Shown one piece after another: positions 50,901 through 64,000 of a DNA stretch of 64,000 nt. Location: the NCBI GenBank assembly GCA_000499405.2, contig HG738140.1, positions 11,063,560 to 11,127,559 of the forward strand, written 5' to 3'. The notes under the pieces are model-generated. The model did not search any database. It saw only the letters and a program-made list of their open reading frames with translations, and had not been told where the DNA came from. Every line of letters begins with the position of its first letter. Position 1 is the first letter of the stretch. This stretch comes from Onchocerca volvulus (lineage: Eukaryota > Nematoda > Chromadorea > Rhabditida > Onchocercidae). Both the position numbers and the translations under genes were made by a program.

Positions 50901-53900
50901 AAGAGCAGTAAAGATTTAATGGCATTTATGGAAAAGCAAACTGTTGAGATCTGAACATGATAATTGCAGAAGACAAAAGTTGAAAAAACTTCTGAGTTTT
51001 TAATTTTAGTCTCTGTATTAATAATCGTGAACTCTATTTTATCAAGTTAATGTTATTCAAAACAAATTGTTTGATGATTCTACAAAGTGTTTAATGAAAA
51101 TTTTCTTGATCATCTTTTTTTTTTTCTCTCACAGAGCCATATAATATGAAAGTGAATATCAATGCCGGCTTGGTACAAATACTAATGAATTATCCAACAA
51201 GTAAATGCCATTTGGGTGTAATTCGAGGAGAAGAAATATTCATTACCGCACAGGTGATGCACAGAAATTGCTGCAAAATTAAATTATACAAAAATTCCGA
51301 TGTAATTTGTCCATTACAACTAGTCTTATTTGTTTCCCATTACCAACTCCAGATTCTTCTAAAAAGAAAAAGAAAAACTTTGGTTTCTTTGAATCTAATA
51401 TCGCATTAAACTTCATTAAATTTTAATTTTTTTTTTTTTTTCTATAGTTATTCTTAGGTTGCATTTCTTTTACCCAATCAGATTATTTAGCTTCTGTGTT
51501 ATCCGTATTGTTTGTTTTTTATGAGTAATGTAAGGAAAATTTCGAAATCTTAATCCTTTTCAATTATCATACTAACATTTAAATGAAATGGTACTTTTTT
51601 TTTTTATTGTATAATAGATAACTTGTAGACAAGGATCAACGATGATGAAATACCACTGGAAATATCACTGTCGCTGGGAAACTGTTCACTATCGGATAGT
51701 ACACCCTTTTATTCAGAATTGTACAATGAACGTATCAGTCTACGAACATTGTCAAATAAGAAAAAAGTGGTGGGAGGAACTTTTTATTCAGATGACGACG
51801 TGTTGTCTTCTCGTGCAACTCTCGACATTACAAAGTAACATCTATTTAATTAAAATTTCTTATTAAAAAATCTACTAAACCAAATCTTTTACTTGACAAC
51901 TTTTTTTTCATTAAAATCTTTATCGATACTTGGTATCAAAGTCACAGAAATGTTTTCAAATGATGGCTATTTAAATAATTATGGCTCAAAGGTACTGCAG
52001 AAGATTTTTAATATAGCATGGAGATGGAAAGATAACAAATCAAAGTCATTTTTTCAGAAGTCATTAGTTAAGATTAAAAATCAAAAACTATAGGTGTCTA
52101 TGTGCAAATTCATCTGCAATCAGAGGATATGATGTGAGTATTACGCTACGAATACCATCAACAATGGGCATCGCTTATGTTCATACAAATCGTTATTTTA
52201 ATGCATTATTGGATTTCTGGCAGCAATTTATAGAACTACAAAATATTGTTCTCCAAAATAACGTTTCATTTACAACTATTCAAGCAAGTTGATTCAAATT
52301 GAATATTTAGAATATCGCATAATATTTTTAATGGTTAATACAGCAACAGGTTGAATATTTTCCCGCTTTTCCTCTATATGATTCATCGATTGGTTGATTA
52401 ATGGAATATTAGGTTATCTTATTTCTTCCATGTTGATATGATTTGGAAAATTTTTTAATTTTTTCAGATGAACAATGATATGCGAAGCAGGACGCAGCTA
52501 TTTTGTGAAATTGAATGTCCGTGCACCATTGTCCTTCCACTCAATCAGTTGTCTAATCAAGTGATTCTCAGTGAAATCGCTCATATTCGTATCAGTAATC
52601 GATTCCAGTTAGCATCTTTGATTTCCAAGTTTCAGGATTTCGAAATTGGCAATATTTTTGGTTCGCTATTTTTCTCACACTTTTTTTTAGCCTTCCAATT
52701 TTTTATAACCCATTTTTCTTATGAATTTTATTCTTTTCAGATAAATAGATATTAGCTATTTCTTTATGCAAATTTTTCCTTAATTTTTATTTGTGATATG
52801 ATCGAAGAATTTTTCTTCTTAGACTAAATAAGAATGTTAACTGACAAAACATAAAACTTAGAATATAATGACAGATGCATAACGAGGATAATGTTAAGAT
52901 GATGACGATCACGATTGTTGGATTGATTGGATATCAGTTATTTGCACAGGAACATCAGTATTTGAAGGCATACGAATACCAAATAGCAAAGCTGTAATAC
53001 GCGAAGTACCAGGTGATTTTTTTTTAATTTATTCTTGGAATTTCAAAAATATGATTAGAAAATATTAAAACAGTAAAAACAATATCGCGGAAATAAAAAA
53101 TGTTGACTGAATATTATATGAGTTTAACAATCAATTTTCCGTATTGTTGAAAAACAAAAAAGAACTTCCAGGTTATGAAAGAGTATGTGACAATATGTTC
53201 CAGCATTTTCATTTTTTGAGTTCTCGAAAAAATATATTTTCGAAACCTTATGATTTGTTGATAGACTTTTTTCGAAATCTGGATAATTCTATTTCGCATC
53301 GAGGTGACTAATTTCTTTTAACATTGATATTACTCGGTTTAAATAAAATGGAAACTTTTACTATATTTGGTTGTCTCAAATATTAAAACATATAATTTTA
53401 AAAGTGACTTTGCAGGAATTGAACTAAGGTTATTAAATTGCCTTGAGAGTTTTCCACTTTTGATTGAAAATGATTAAGATTTGAGAAAAAAAGGAATTTT
53501 TTAAAGAATACACGTTACCTGAACTTTTATTTACTTTGGACTTCTCTTAATTTTTCCTTATCTCTCTATTATTTTAATTATTTTCTTATCTTAATATACT
53601 GATCAAATGCTTTTTAGTACCAGATGTAGTAATCATTACATCACTGGCCAATCTAAACATCAAATTAACCACCGACTTTTATCAATTACTACGCGGTTTT
53701 CTATCAATGAATCTAGGTGAACCTTTGATTCCATCGTCTAAAACGATCCCTATCGAAGTTTTGCAAAAACCTGCAGAACTCTACGTAAGTTTTCAGTTTT
53801 TGAGCTGTTTTTTAAATAATACAGCTTTTCTTAGATATTGCTCTATTTGTTCATGAGCATGTTTTGGCTTATAATATGAAAATTGAAACTTTTACCTTAT

Positions 53901-56900
53901 CTGAAGATTGGAAGTCACTTTTTACTGCATCACTTTTATTAAAAGTGTCTTCTATCAGTATTAAATTTAAATAAATTTAGCGTAAGCTTCGTATTAAGTT
54001 TCAATTCCAGCACAACAATAATAATTTTTTCAGGAGGTTATTGGAGCGAGTAGTAAGTATGCATCTTTTTCATTCCGAATGAGACTTACGGATGTTGAGG
54101 TAAATGCATTATTTCTTAAGTTGAAAATACTGATGAGAATATTTTAGAGACTAGATTTTAAATCCGTTTGTAAATCTAAATATATTTTGTTATAGTTTAA
54201 TTGCTTCATGCAATGCGAGAATTCTTCTCAAGGATTCATATCATTTGCTGGGGTGAAATTAAATTCCTCACGCATATTATTTGATGTCTATACCGACAAT
54301 CAATCAGAACTAGATTTAATTTGCGAAAGTACTGAACTGATCGATACGAGATTTATTGGTAAGAATGAGAAAATTAGTACTTAATGAAAGGAATCATAAA
54401 AATTTCATTAATATTCAAAATAAACAAATTATTTCATATGATTGGTTTGAACTTTTTATTAATAAATATACAATCGTTTGAAATCAACTTTTTGAATGAA
54501 GTTACCAAATATTCGATGGACTGCAAGCAAATGAAGTTACGGAAATTAAATTTCTGTGATAATTTTTGAATATTTCGATAATTTTTTAAAGGCTCAAAAA
54601 AGATTTGGTTGATTTGCAATTTACTAATAGCTGTAGCATATTTACTATAGATTATTGTGTCATGTTCTTTGTAGATGTTGAATTTGATAAGAAGCCGAAT
54701 GTGTTCTATTCAGTTCTCTTTCCATTATCCAAAGAGGATTCGAAAAGGTTCATTTCATGTCCCGTGTTCATTTTAATTTATTGATCTTTACGTGGATGAA
54801 ATATAATATAGTTCAGATTAGTGACGAACAAATTATGTCATCTATGATATCATTATATTAGCTTCTATTATTTCGCTTAACTCATACTTGTTCTTTTCTT
54901 TTAATAATACCAAGCCCATCGCAAAGGAATTTCACGTGAAAATGTTGAATAATGCCTAATCAAAACTGGGTTATAGTTAGTGCAATAAACATGATTAAAT
55001 GTTGTGTTTTTGATCGATTAATTGATGATCTTATTTTTTAATTAAAAATCTTTCGATTTATTTCCAGCTTCTTTATTGCAAATCAAATCAATATAACAAT
55101 TACTTATTGTCTTTTTCTTAGATTTAATGATATATAATACTTTATTTACAGAAACAAACTTATGTCCGAAGCTCACATAATTTTTAAATGCGATGAAGCA
55201 CCTGTAATTACGCTGGTCTTATTAAATGCGCGAGTGCTTTTATTACTGGATTGGCTTAATGACGTGAAAAATTTTATCCTTCTTCATTCTGATTTCATAC
55301 CACCAGGTTATCGAATAAATCGAAGTTCTGAACATTAGAATACACAATAAAAAGAAAAAAGATTATTATCTTTTAAAAATCAGCCATCACAAGTAGACCA
55401 ATAATTTAACATATCTTTTCAGTGGAAGATGTATATCGAGGCATTGCACATACAATGAAGTCAGGAATTATTGAACGAGATCGACAAATCCGTGAGTCTG
55501 TGGAACAAACTTTTTCTTTAAAAATCACATTGAAAGAATGTGATTTGATACTTCTTGAAAAGCCAGATTCTCTGCAAAGTTTAGCTCTAGTTGCTCATAC
55601 TACTGCTGTCTTAAATATGAACGACGCACACGAATTGCTGAATGTTAACTTAGAGATACAGGTGAGTTTAGTACTTAGATTTTATTTACTATCATTTACC
55701 CACATTAGCAAATTTTATGTATGGGATCAGTAATTTTTAATATCTTTTAGAAACAAGGTTTTAAAATACATTCATTGCTTATTAACATGGTTTTTTTAGC
55801 GAGTGAACTTGGACTGGTTTATGATGGCATCTGAAAGTGAAAGCAGATGTCAATTAACGAATGATTTCTCGATAACACTCAGCCTTTCAGCAGAAAGTGA
55901 TGCAGATGTTGAAGGGCAACTTCCAAGGCTTGGACTTTCTTCAGTTATTCCCGTCAAACATAAACTTGTCGCAAGTTTTCCATTGTTTATTTTACCAAAT
56001 ATTAGAGAGTAAGAAATGTTATCACTTTATATTTAGAAAAATGTGGAAGCGAGATTTTAAGAAGCATTGTGCTAATTATGCTCATTTGTTTTCTCTGAAT
56101 TAATATAGTTTTTCAAGGTTGAAATCACTGATACGGTGGCTAGGGTATCATATCGAGATCTTCAAATGGTGCGAAACGTTCTCACTTCGTCACTAAAGAG
56201 ACTAAATAAATCGCTTCAGAAAAGTGTTATTCCGAACTGTAATCCTCAGTCCGGTAAAAAAGGTAAATTCCTCGAAAAACTTATTGTTTCTGCTAGTTCT
56301 GATTTTCGTCGTAGTTAATACCAATTATGTTTCGAATTTAATGCTTACTTTACTTTTCTGTTGCAGAAGGCGCATTAATTAATATTGTTCGCACAATCAT
56401 TAAAGGCAGTCAGATTTCCTTCTGGCTAATGGATTACCATCAAGGCAGAGTTTTTCCGCTTATTCGATGCAAATTCAGAAGTTTGTTTTATACTTCTATG
56501 AGTTGTTTTGTATCTGTTTTCTGAGAAGCTCATCCACTTGTTAATAATAATGGAGTTTTCGTCCTCTCTGATTCCGAATTCAGTACATAGGTTTTAATTT
56601 TTGAAGTGCAGTTAGTGATTAGATGCTGTTAATAAGGTCAATCTTTTAAAATCTTTTCTGCTTTATGATTTTTTTTACCAGTTGCTGGATTAAAAATGTC
56701 TTATTGATGATGTTCTTTGAGAAATGGTTTTCTAATTTAAAAAGCGTCTTTTAGAATTTTATTTGAATCGATATCTGGAGAAGATTAATGGTTCGTTCAC
56801 GTTTGTCGCAGACTATTTTAATCAAAATATTTTCGGTTGGGAACCATTAATTGAAGACTGGGATTTGAAACAGTTAACAGTGGTTGCAAAAAATGACACT

Positions 56901-59900
56901 ATATTGATGGATCTTTTTGCTGGTAAATATCAACATTTAAATTTCATATTTATCATAATACACCTATTGAAGTTTCTTTACCATATTTTATTGTGTTCGT
57001 TCATCACAGTTACACATTTTATTTTTTTATGTTTTATTTTCATTTATGTGTTTATATTTCGTCTTTTATTCGGATGTGTGCGGTTTCTTTTTTAATTTTT
57101 TAATAGAATACATACTTGAGCTATAGCAAATAATCACTCTTAGCAAAAATGAAAATGATTTCAATCTTTTTCATTCAAATTCATTGCAGACGAACATAGT
57201 ACTTTTAACATTAATATCACTCAAGCTTTTTTGCGACAGGCAATGCGTTTTAATTTGCAATTATCCGAAATCAAGCATGCTCTGGATGAAGATTTTCGGT
57301 GAGCTTTAGTTACTGTTAATTATATGAAGAATTGATTCCTCACCTCACCAGAACTATGGGGAAACAGCTCTATTTTTAGATCACCTTCATAAGACTTCTT
57401 CCTTACTCGATTTATATCTTCTGATTCTATTGGATCTTAATAGACTCGTAAGTCTTTCAAAAGTAGATACTGTTATGGTGAGATTCTTTAGTCTGGACTA
57501 TATTATCTCAAAGCAACCTTATCTAACGTTGTTTAAGGAAATGTTGATAAACAAGAATGCATCCGGCATTAAATCATATTTTTTCATGGTATAAATCAAA
57601 TAAATAAATATTTTTAGTGGACCATATGTGCGATCAGAATCGGATCATCTTCCTTATATTTTGCACAATGAAACGGGTTCCAGTTTACGTTTTACAACAG
57701 CTGTTGACGAAGTTGTAGAGGCTAGATCTATGCAAAGAAAGTCCATAGCCAAATGGTATCAAACAGCGCCAAATGCTTCAACTACTTTCGAATTTCCCAC
57801 AAAGCGGCTTACCGTTGCAGTTTGTTTTAATTCATTTGCAAATAAGCTTTATTTCTTTCACTTTTTTTATTTATGAGATGACAGACTCTCAAATGATCAA
57901 ATTTTCAAGGAAAATTCGGAAGAAATCCATCAGCTTATAGTCCGTGTTGATGGTTGGGATGAGATATCTCCGGTAAACGTAGATGCAGTTGGTACATATT
58001 TTCGGCTGGCTAGATGTTCAACTTCCAAAGCTGCAAACGTAAGTTATTTCCAAATTTCGAAAGACTGAAAAATTTTATTTTTTGATGTGAAATTTGTTGT
58101 TACTTAACCTATATTTAATATTTCACAACATTGAAAAATGTATCAGTTTTTCAGAATAATTCTGGAATAAATGTCCGTTTGGTGATTGTTGTTGCAATGG
58201 ATAAGAATGGTCAAAAAGTGGTGACAATACGATCCGCATTAACAATTATCAATCACCTCCTTGACCCCATTTTATTGATTCTTACTTGTGGGGATTCGAA
58301 AGTTCCTGGTTTGTTAAGGATTTCTTTGAATTATGCTGAAAACATGCAGTAATTTATGAGATTTTAATGCATCATCTGATAATATTTTCAAGATAGTAAA
58401 ATAGTTTTTTGTTGAAGAAACATCAATCATTCGAGTTGATCCAAAGAAAACAATTCATGTGCCACTCAAATTTGCTAGCGCTTCAATGACTATCAAACCA
58501 GATGGTTGGAATTGTTCAAAGGCTCATGAGGTTATTTTGAAAAATAGTGGAGAATGGTTTGTCAAATTTTCGAGACAAACTATATGTTTTGATTTCAGGT
58601 CAAATGGCAGGAAGCAAAGACAGCAGGTGAAAGAATCAATAAATTGTTAAAATTTGACATGTTTGATGCCTGTTATTGGTAAGTGTATAAATTTTTTTCG
58701 AAATTTTCACTTATTTCCTTTTCCACTTAAATTTGAAGCTGCTTATTGTCTTTTCAGTTTTTTAGCCAAGATAAGTTATTATGATTCATCTCTTTCAGGA
58801 TATGCTTATCGATAAAGCGAGAACATTATCCGGAGTATGAAATGCTGTCTGGACATACAATAAGTTTCTCACCTCCTCTCTCTGTCCTTAACTTATTACC
58901 AGTTGATGCAGAATTTTTGATTGTTAATAGGAAATATGCTGTTTCTGCAAGCAAACAAATACAAATTACATCTGTGAATATTTTTTTCTATTTTTAATTT
59001 ATGTAGTTCGATTTATGTATTTGGTTTCTATATAGTTTGAATAATGTTTGACTGTATTTCCAATTTTTCCTAGTGTGAAAGATTCATCTTTATCAGTCCG
59101 AGCTTGATAAATTCTGTTGGCAGAAACATTGCTTTTTTTATTCTGTTCTGTTAAAGTTACAGAGTTGCAGATTAATATCACCGAAAGTATCAGTTTTGAG
59201 GTTGCTACCGATCGATTCGTTTCAGTTCGCGAAGTTACAGTCACAAAGTACGTAATTCAAAAAAAAGATTGGTTACCACTTGAATGGTTTCTTTCATTAA
59301 TAGAAACTTGCTGAATTGGGGTTTCCTAAGTTTAGAAGTGTTTAACTTAGATTTGCTTATAGATTTGAAATTAGGGAAAATTTAATATCATGATTTATCA
59401 GATCTTCACTGATGCAGCAAGCTGGTAATGTAGATCGTTTGCATTTGCGCATGAAAGATTCAAAAAAGCGATATCTGGACATGTACTGTAGTTTGAGCAT
59501 TGGTAACGGTGGAGCTGTTTTACTGGCTTTGTGGGTAAGTTTTATTTTCATTAATTAATTAACTAGTTTATTTATTTATTTTCTTTATTTATTTATTTAT
59601 CTTTCAGAAACTATGCTGTGAATTGGTTTATGTTTCATTCTCATATGTAGGAAATCTTATATTTCAATATCTTGTAATTCTGCTTTCTTTTAAACGTTAA
59701 GAATTAAAGATCTCGAATATTTCATGTTGTTTTCACATTTGGTGTTAGAAACTTTTTAATGTACTATTCCAGGTACCGTATTGGATCGTTAATAAATCCG
59801 GTATTCCACTAATTGTCAAACAGGAAGCAACGAATGATGTAGCTGCTGGGCAAATGGAAGAACATGAAAGCGCAAAGGATCGAAATCCATTGATGTTCTC

Positions 59901-62900
59901 ATTTGCTAACGACAACTGTCCGAAACAGTATATCTTGAAATTTAGAATTGAACCAGAAGATTCAGTTTTAGAAAAATCAGCATTTTATACTTTACTGTTG
60001 CATATGAAAAGGCTGTGGAAAAAATATTGTTGAAACTATTTCTGCAGATGTGTTGTGAGGATTGGCCAAAATTATGCAAGTAATCAGAACTACAAGCCGC
60101 TATTTGGACCTAAGTTTCCACTTACAGTTGGATTACACTCCATGAAATTACGATTGGTTCACGATCAACATCCGACACAGTTTGTTTTTCACCTTCAAAT
60201 TTTTAATGTTTGGATGATTAATTTTTGAATTTATTCATTGTAGGATCTATAATATCGGTGTAGAAGTACGGCAGGGAACTGGTAGGTACAAACATACCCA
60301 AGTTGTTATGCTTACTCCACGTTATGTGCTCAATAATCAAACCTCTTTCGGACTTTCGCTAAGCCATATCGATCAAATTGATGTATGTGATTTTTGCTGT
60401 ATTCGATTTTTTTTTTTTTGGATATCAATAAAAAACTGAAATATATTAGCATGAATTGGAGATTTATTAAGCATAGTGGTTCTATTTATGAAATAATTTT
60501 TTACTTTTTTTACTTCTTTTTCTGTAGGGCGCAATAATAATGGAGGAGATCTGGAAAGGTTTCTAGCTCTGTACTGCATGACACAAATGAAGAGTTTTTG
60601 TTCACTTTATCTTAGTAGATGATTAAGAAAGAAGTTTTTTTTAGCAATCCAATCAGTATGTAAAAGTAGCCAGCAAATGCAACCTAATTTGGAATGAAAA
60701 TTTCGAAGATAATCGAATGATATGTGTAAAACGCGATGATGTCAAATATTGGAGTTGTCCATTTAGAATCGATCTTATCAGCTCTTTTCATGTTACTATG
60801 AGGTTTCAGTTTTGTTGTGAAAAAATATAGAGTTGGTTTTTTAATGAAAGAATCACACATTTTCCATTTAATTTGTTTGAAGTTTAAGAGTAGAATGAGT
60901 TGTTTTATTCATGTATTTCTTAAAAAGTATGGTATCTAGTTATCTACTGCGCAAAAATTTTTCTTTTTTTTTCTAATACTTCATTTCATTTTGAAGAGAT
61001 GTAGATGAAACACCTCAGTTTCTGAGAGTTGAAGTGATACTCAACAGTGCTATATTCTACGTTACCTTCACCGACGTCCGTTATTACCCACCACCAATTC
61101 AGTTAGAAAATCTTTCTGACGTTCCTGTACTATATCAGCAAAAAATTGAGAGGTAAAGTGGCATAAACCATTACTTCATATCATCGTTAAAATATACATT
61201 TGTAAAATTAAGAGATTTTAACATTATTATTAACTTCTTTTAGACAAAATATTTAAGATCATTCGCTATCTGTAGTTTTCATTTTTCATTTCTCACTATC
61301 CAATTTATTATGCTGAATTTTCTTTTTCAGATCTCAAAGCTCTCATTTGCGTACGATTTGTAAAGCACGAAGTACAGTAGATTATGCTTGGGATGATCAT
61401 TATGCGGAAAAATTATTGATACTTCAAGTGTTCGAAAACAAATCCAACTTTTATGATCCACAAAAGGCAGGAATGGGACCGCCTTTGGTGTATACTAACG
61501 ATGTTTATATTAAATTCACGCATTCTTTTGGCAGGCAACTTGTTTATTATTTTTCTATGAGATGGAGAATTTCATTCCTCCAATAATTTGGATTTATTTT
61601 CTATTTATTTATTTAAACCATTTTTTAAATTGCTTTTAACTTCTAATCATATAAATTTTTTTATACATAGCCGCACCGTTTTTGTTGTTTTTTATCGAGT
61701 CCATTTGAATTTCATACCTAGATCAATTTCGGATTTATATAACAATGAATATATTATTACCTATATAACCGGAAATTCCAAAGAAATTTGCAGAAAACCG
61801 GAAGATGGCTTCACAGATGAACTTGAACTAGCATTGGAGGTGCTGCACAAAGGAAAAGTAATACTTAATAAACTAAATCCCAGTGACAGTAGTCGTAATC
61901 AGTTGTGGCGTTTTACACAAGATGGTTGTCTTGAAAATATTGGAATGAATAATCGTGCAAAAACGGGAGAGCGCTATGTACTTGACGTACTGGATAACGG
62001 GGGGTTTGTATTAATGATGCTAAAACGGAACTCAGCAAGGGATCGTTTCCAAAAGTGGCAATTTACATCGGTAAAAATGAATTTTACATGTTTCTTTATA
62101 CTCTGAAAAACTAAGTACTATAACTTTAACTATAAAACAGAAAAATTTAAGCATTTAAATATGCATACAGTAAAATTATATTGTGTAATTAAATAGACAT
62201 GTAAAATAGCTTTTGACATTTAGTAAGAATTTATTTTAATTTCTATTTTTGAATAAATTTCAGCAAAAGCAATTACGCTGTAAGGTGGAAGGAATGTTTG
62301 TTGAAGCTCGTAAAACGGAAGTAGTGCTTGCTATTCCGAACAGGAAATCAAAACTGAATAAGAAAGGAATTCCACTCGAGCAAATATGGGAACTACAGTC
62401 GCAACTTCCAGGAAGTGGCATTTTAGACGTTGAATGCTTTCACAGAGGACCTACTTTGGTTTCTTATTTTCACTTTTTGTTAATTTTTAAATGATCGAAA
62501 ATTTTCGATGAATTCTGATTGTGATTCAATCTCTTTCTCAAATAACATAATCCTAAATCTCTACATTGATAATTTCTGACAAAATAGCATAATTTGTGAA
62601 TTTTTATTAAATTGATGAAGATTTTTTTTTCTGAATTCATTCATTTTCTGTAATCGAATAATTCCAAAAATATATTGAAAACCAAGATTATTAGTAATGT
62701 TCTGTTGTAGGAAGCAACCAATAATATTGTATTTAAAGGTAGTTCGCATAACAGATCGAGAGAAACCATATCAAGCACACACAGTACATCATTCTGGTGA
62801 ACTGTTTCATTTGCAATCACTATCTGGTGCCTGTGAAACAAATTTTAACAATGTATGGAATTTCGAAATAAATGTTTCTATGCGAAATGGTAGGTCACCG

Positions 62901-64000
62901 GACTTTCATATTCTTCAACAAGCTATGCTTAGGAATGTTAAGAAAATTGGTCTTTATTTCGTTTCGTCGTAAAGACATTTTAAATATAATAAATTTAACT
63001 TTGAAGTAGCTTAGTTTTATTCAAAAATCCAAGTCAAATTATGCAATTTGATCCTATTTCAGTTTCAACCTGTAAGAATGTCCAATGCAATTTAATCATA
63101 TCTAATGCAGTTTATTTTGTCAGTGTCGCATTATTTTACTCATTATTTTAATTCTTTACAAAGCATTATATATTAAATAGCATGAAACGTTGCGTTACTA
63201 TGAACTTTTTCAAATATGAAGTATCATGTCAATACGTTATTGTTTCTTCTTATTGACTTTTATGTTTAAATCTTGTGTCCGAGGAATCCATATTAAGTAT
63301 GGTTATTATAGGTATTGGATTATCTTTTATCAATGGTTTGCATGAAGAATTGATTTATGCACGATTTCAAGGAATAGTGTTGCATGTGAATCGTCAGGGT
63401 TCAACATATCAGATAACCGGTAGCGTTGAAGTAATTCAGGTCAGATTTATTTTGAACAAATGCAAATTAGCGTTAGCTACTAGTATTCAAACCGGTTAAT
63501 TTTTTGTGTTCAAACATTCCTTTTTTTTTTTTAAGGAGTTTATGAAACTTTAATATTTCATTAGTTTCAGGCTGATAATCAGTTGCTGATGACGGATCGA
63601 TGGCAAGTTTTGTTTTGTCAAGAAGACATAACAAGTACCGAATCAGGTTCCCTCGAATCATATATTTCGATTCCTGCTTTGAAATTGGAGATGAACTGTA
63701 CACCATTGGAACATTACGATATATTTGACGTGCGTTATTTCCGAATTTTTTTCTTATTTACATATTTAATCTACTACATTTTTGTCATTTTCATATATAT
63801 AAATAAATAAATATATTACAAAGAAGATCGTATGTTATTTAGAAACTTATTTTCTCTTAATATTTTTCATTTCCAGTGTTTTCGATTGAAAATGTGTGAT
63901 TTATCGGTTCAGCTCGATGAAACACTTTTATGGAAAATTGTTCAGTTTGTGCAAAGTATATTAACTTACAACTAAAATTTCAGTCCCTTTTTTTTGTAAG
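41998..64000 (+). CDS. VPS13D: VPS13D-type bridge lipid-transfer protein, 3' end beyond the window
   Basis: VPS13 proteins are rod-like bridges that move phospholipids between organelles. VPS13D acts on mitochondria, peroxisomes and the ER. The N-terminus ([20 protein letters not shown], then [13 protein letters not shown]) matches the chorein domain of VPS13D (MLEGLVAWVLNTYLGKYV) better than VPS13A/C. About 60 exons, most joining in phase, give roughly 2,900 codons before the window ends. A ricin-type beta-trefoil with two QxW-like repeats (NQLWRF, FQKWQF) follows the SHR/adaptor-binding region; that domain is diagnostic for VPS13D. I saw no recognisable UBA domain in the expected interval. 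Junctions near 47170, 55970, 57820 and 59120 remain ambiguous. The last exon seen is 63877-63955; the C-terminal DH-like and PH-like parts are outside. Confidence 0.93.
44985..45032. repeat. 24-bp tandem duplication next to a splice donor
   Basis: GTTCATAAACTTTTTG occurs twice with period 24, the first copy starting four bases after the GT of the donor at 44981. It lies in a VPS13D intron. Confidence 0.85.
46149..46202. repeat. 27-bp tandem duplication in a VPS13D intron
   Basis: TTTCGAATTTTCTGGTACAG followed by TTTAAA is repeated directly with a 27-bp period, just inside the intron that starts at 46144. Confidence 0.9.
48558..57298 (+). other. VPS13D exons 17-39: extended rod
   Basis: Exons: 48558-48699, 48921-48989, 49249-49386, 49534-49629, 49756-49855, 50060-50244, 50612-50792, 51135-51253, 51629-51834, 52094-52283, 52468-52660, 52950-53012, 53618-53784, 54034-54099, 54196-54358, 54675-54747, 55152-55306, 55423-55661, 55800-55970 (end uncertain), 56118-56262, 56367-56480, 56755-56922, 57190-57298. 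Typical elements are [16 protein letters not shown] and [12 protein letters not shown] (the WEP-E-W turn found across VPS13 proteins). The intron after 52283 starts with GCAAGT, and the one after 55970 probably does too. Confidence 0.75.
50303..50353 (+). pseudogene. Duplicated fragment of a VPS13D exon inside a later intron
   Basis: About 50 bp here match 49744-49795, which covers the acceptor and first 40 bases of the exon at 49756-49855. Shared pieces include AGAAACAAATG and CTGCATCATGCCCAAGTTTG. The copy keeps an acceptor-like GATTAG but loses homology before any donor, so it is a broken exon copy. Confidence 0.8.
57618..61534 (+). other. VPS13D SHR / adaptor-binding (VAB) region
   Basis: Exons: 57618-57825 (end uncertain), about 57880-58038, 58155-58308, 58418-58530, 58599-58678, 58799-58973, possibly 59073-59119, 59163-59247, 59402-59534, 59773-59927, 60048-60179, 60244-60382, 60645-60802, 60997-61152, 61331-61534. 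Conserved pieces in order: [59 protein letters not shown] and [19 protein letters not shown]. These match the repeated beta modules that bind Pro-x-Pro adaptors in VPS13 proteins. Confidence 0.8.
61671..62458 (+). other. VPS13D ricin-type lectin-like domain
   Basis: The large exon 61671-62070 and the next, 62264-62458, encode a beta-trefoil-like segment: [14 protein letters not shown], then [33 protein letters not shown] and [11 protein letters not shown], then [15 protein letters not shown]. The spaced W-x-F/L repeats are the QxW signature, which among VPS13 paralogues occurs in VPS13D. Following exons (62739-62889, 63312-63439, 63571-63729, 63877-63955) continue VPS13D with [20 protein letters not shown] and [15 protein letters not shown]. 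Confidence 0.8.

Noticed and set aside
51642..51866. Frame reading [17 protein letters not shown] as the VPS13D exon
   Set aside because: Another frame of the same stretch ([14 protein letters not shown]...) starts at an acceptor at 51628 and fits both flanking phases, so the first is a shadow.
1..64000. Wolbachia or other bacterial insertions, CRISPR arrays, tRNA or rRNA genes
   Set aside because: I looked for bacterial-like dense coding, spaced direct repeats and tRNA B-box patterns and saw none. Only a proper search (for example tRNAscan, blastn to Wolbachia) could exclude short pieces.

Overview
The window is AT-rich nuclear DNA from a nematode, most likely a filarial or related spirurid worm. 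The evidence is many small exons (about 60-400 bp) split by T-rich introns with TTTCAG-type acceptors, start codons just downstream of unpaired acceptors that look like spliced-leader sites, an MSP-domain gene, and the gene families present. I infer the clade and cannot name the species. No rRNA, tRNA, CRISPR array or bacterial gene was found.

Layout. 1-2511: no gene seen. 2512-4093 (+): a divergent REEP5/Yop1-like ER membrane protein, followed about 380 bp later by a short MSP-domain gene (4476-4955, +), possibly in one operon. 5551-6689 (-): a small secreted protein gene, a diverged tandem paralogue, and a relic of a further copy near 7250-7450. 6690-11723: gene-poor. 11724-22144 (+): a complete Golgi glycoprotein 1 (GLG1/ESL-1) homologue in 26 exons, one of whose introns carries a decayed piece of mitochondrial ND5. 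About 25.1-30.4 kb (-): an unrecognised coiled-coil protein gene whose internal exons are all symmetric phase 1-1 and repeat a basic motif. 31013-35366 (-): a complete nucleostemin-family GTPase (GNL3/nst-1). 38607-41079 (+): a secreted NPC2-like ML-domain sterol-binding protein. 41998 to the end (+): a very large VPS13D-type lipid-transfer protein, still open at the window edge.

Several of the recognised genes act in membrane and lipid traffic (GLG1 in the Golgi, NPC2 in the lysosomal or secreted sterol route, VPS13D at membrane contacts, REEP in ER shaping). Nothing shows that they form one functional cluster. The most unusual points are the nuclear mitochondrial insertion, the symmetric-exon gene, several introns that appear to use GC instead of GT donors, a long hairpin whose mismatches are almost all G-U compatible on one strand, and the tandem secreted-protein family.
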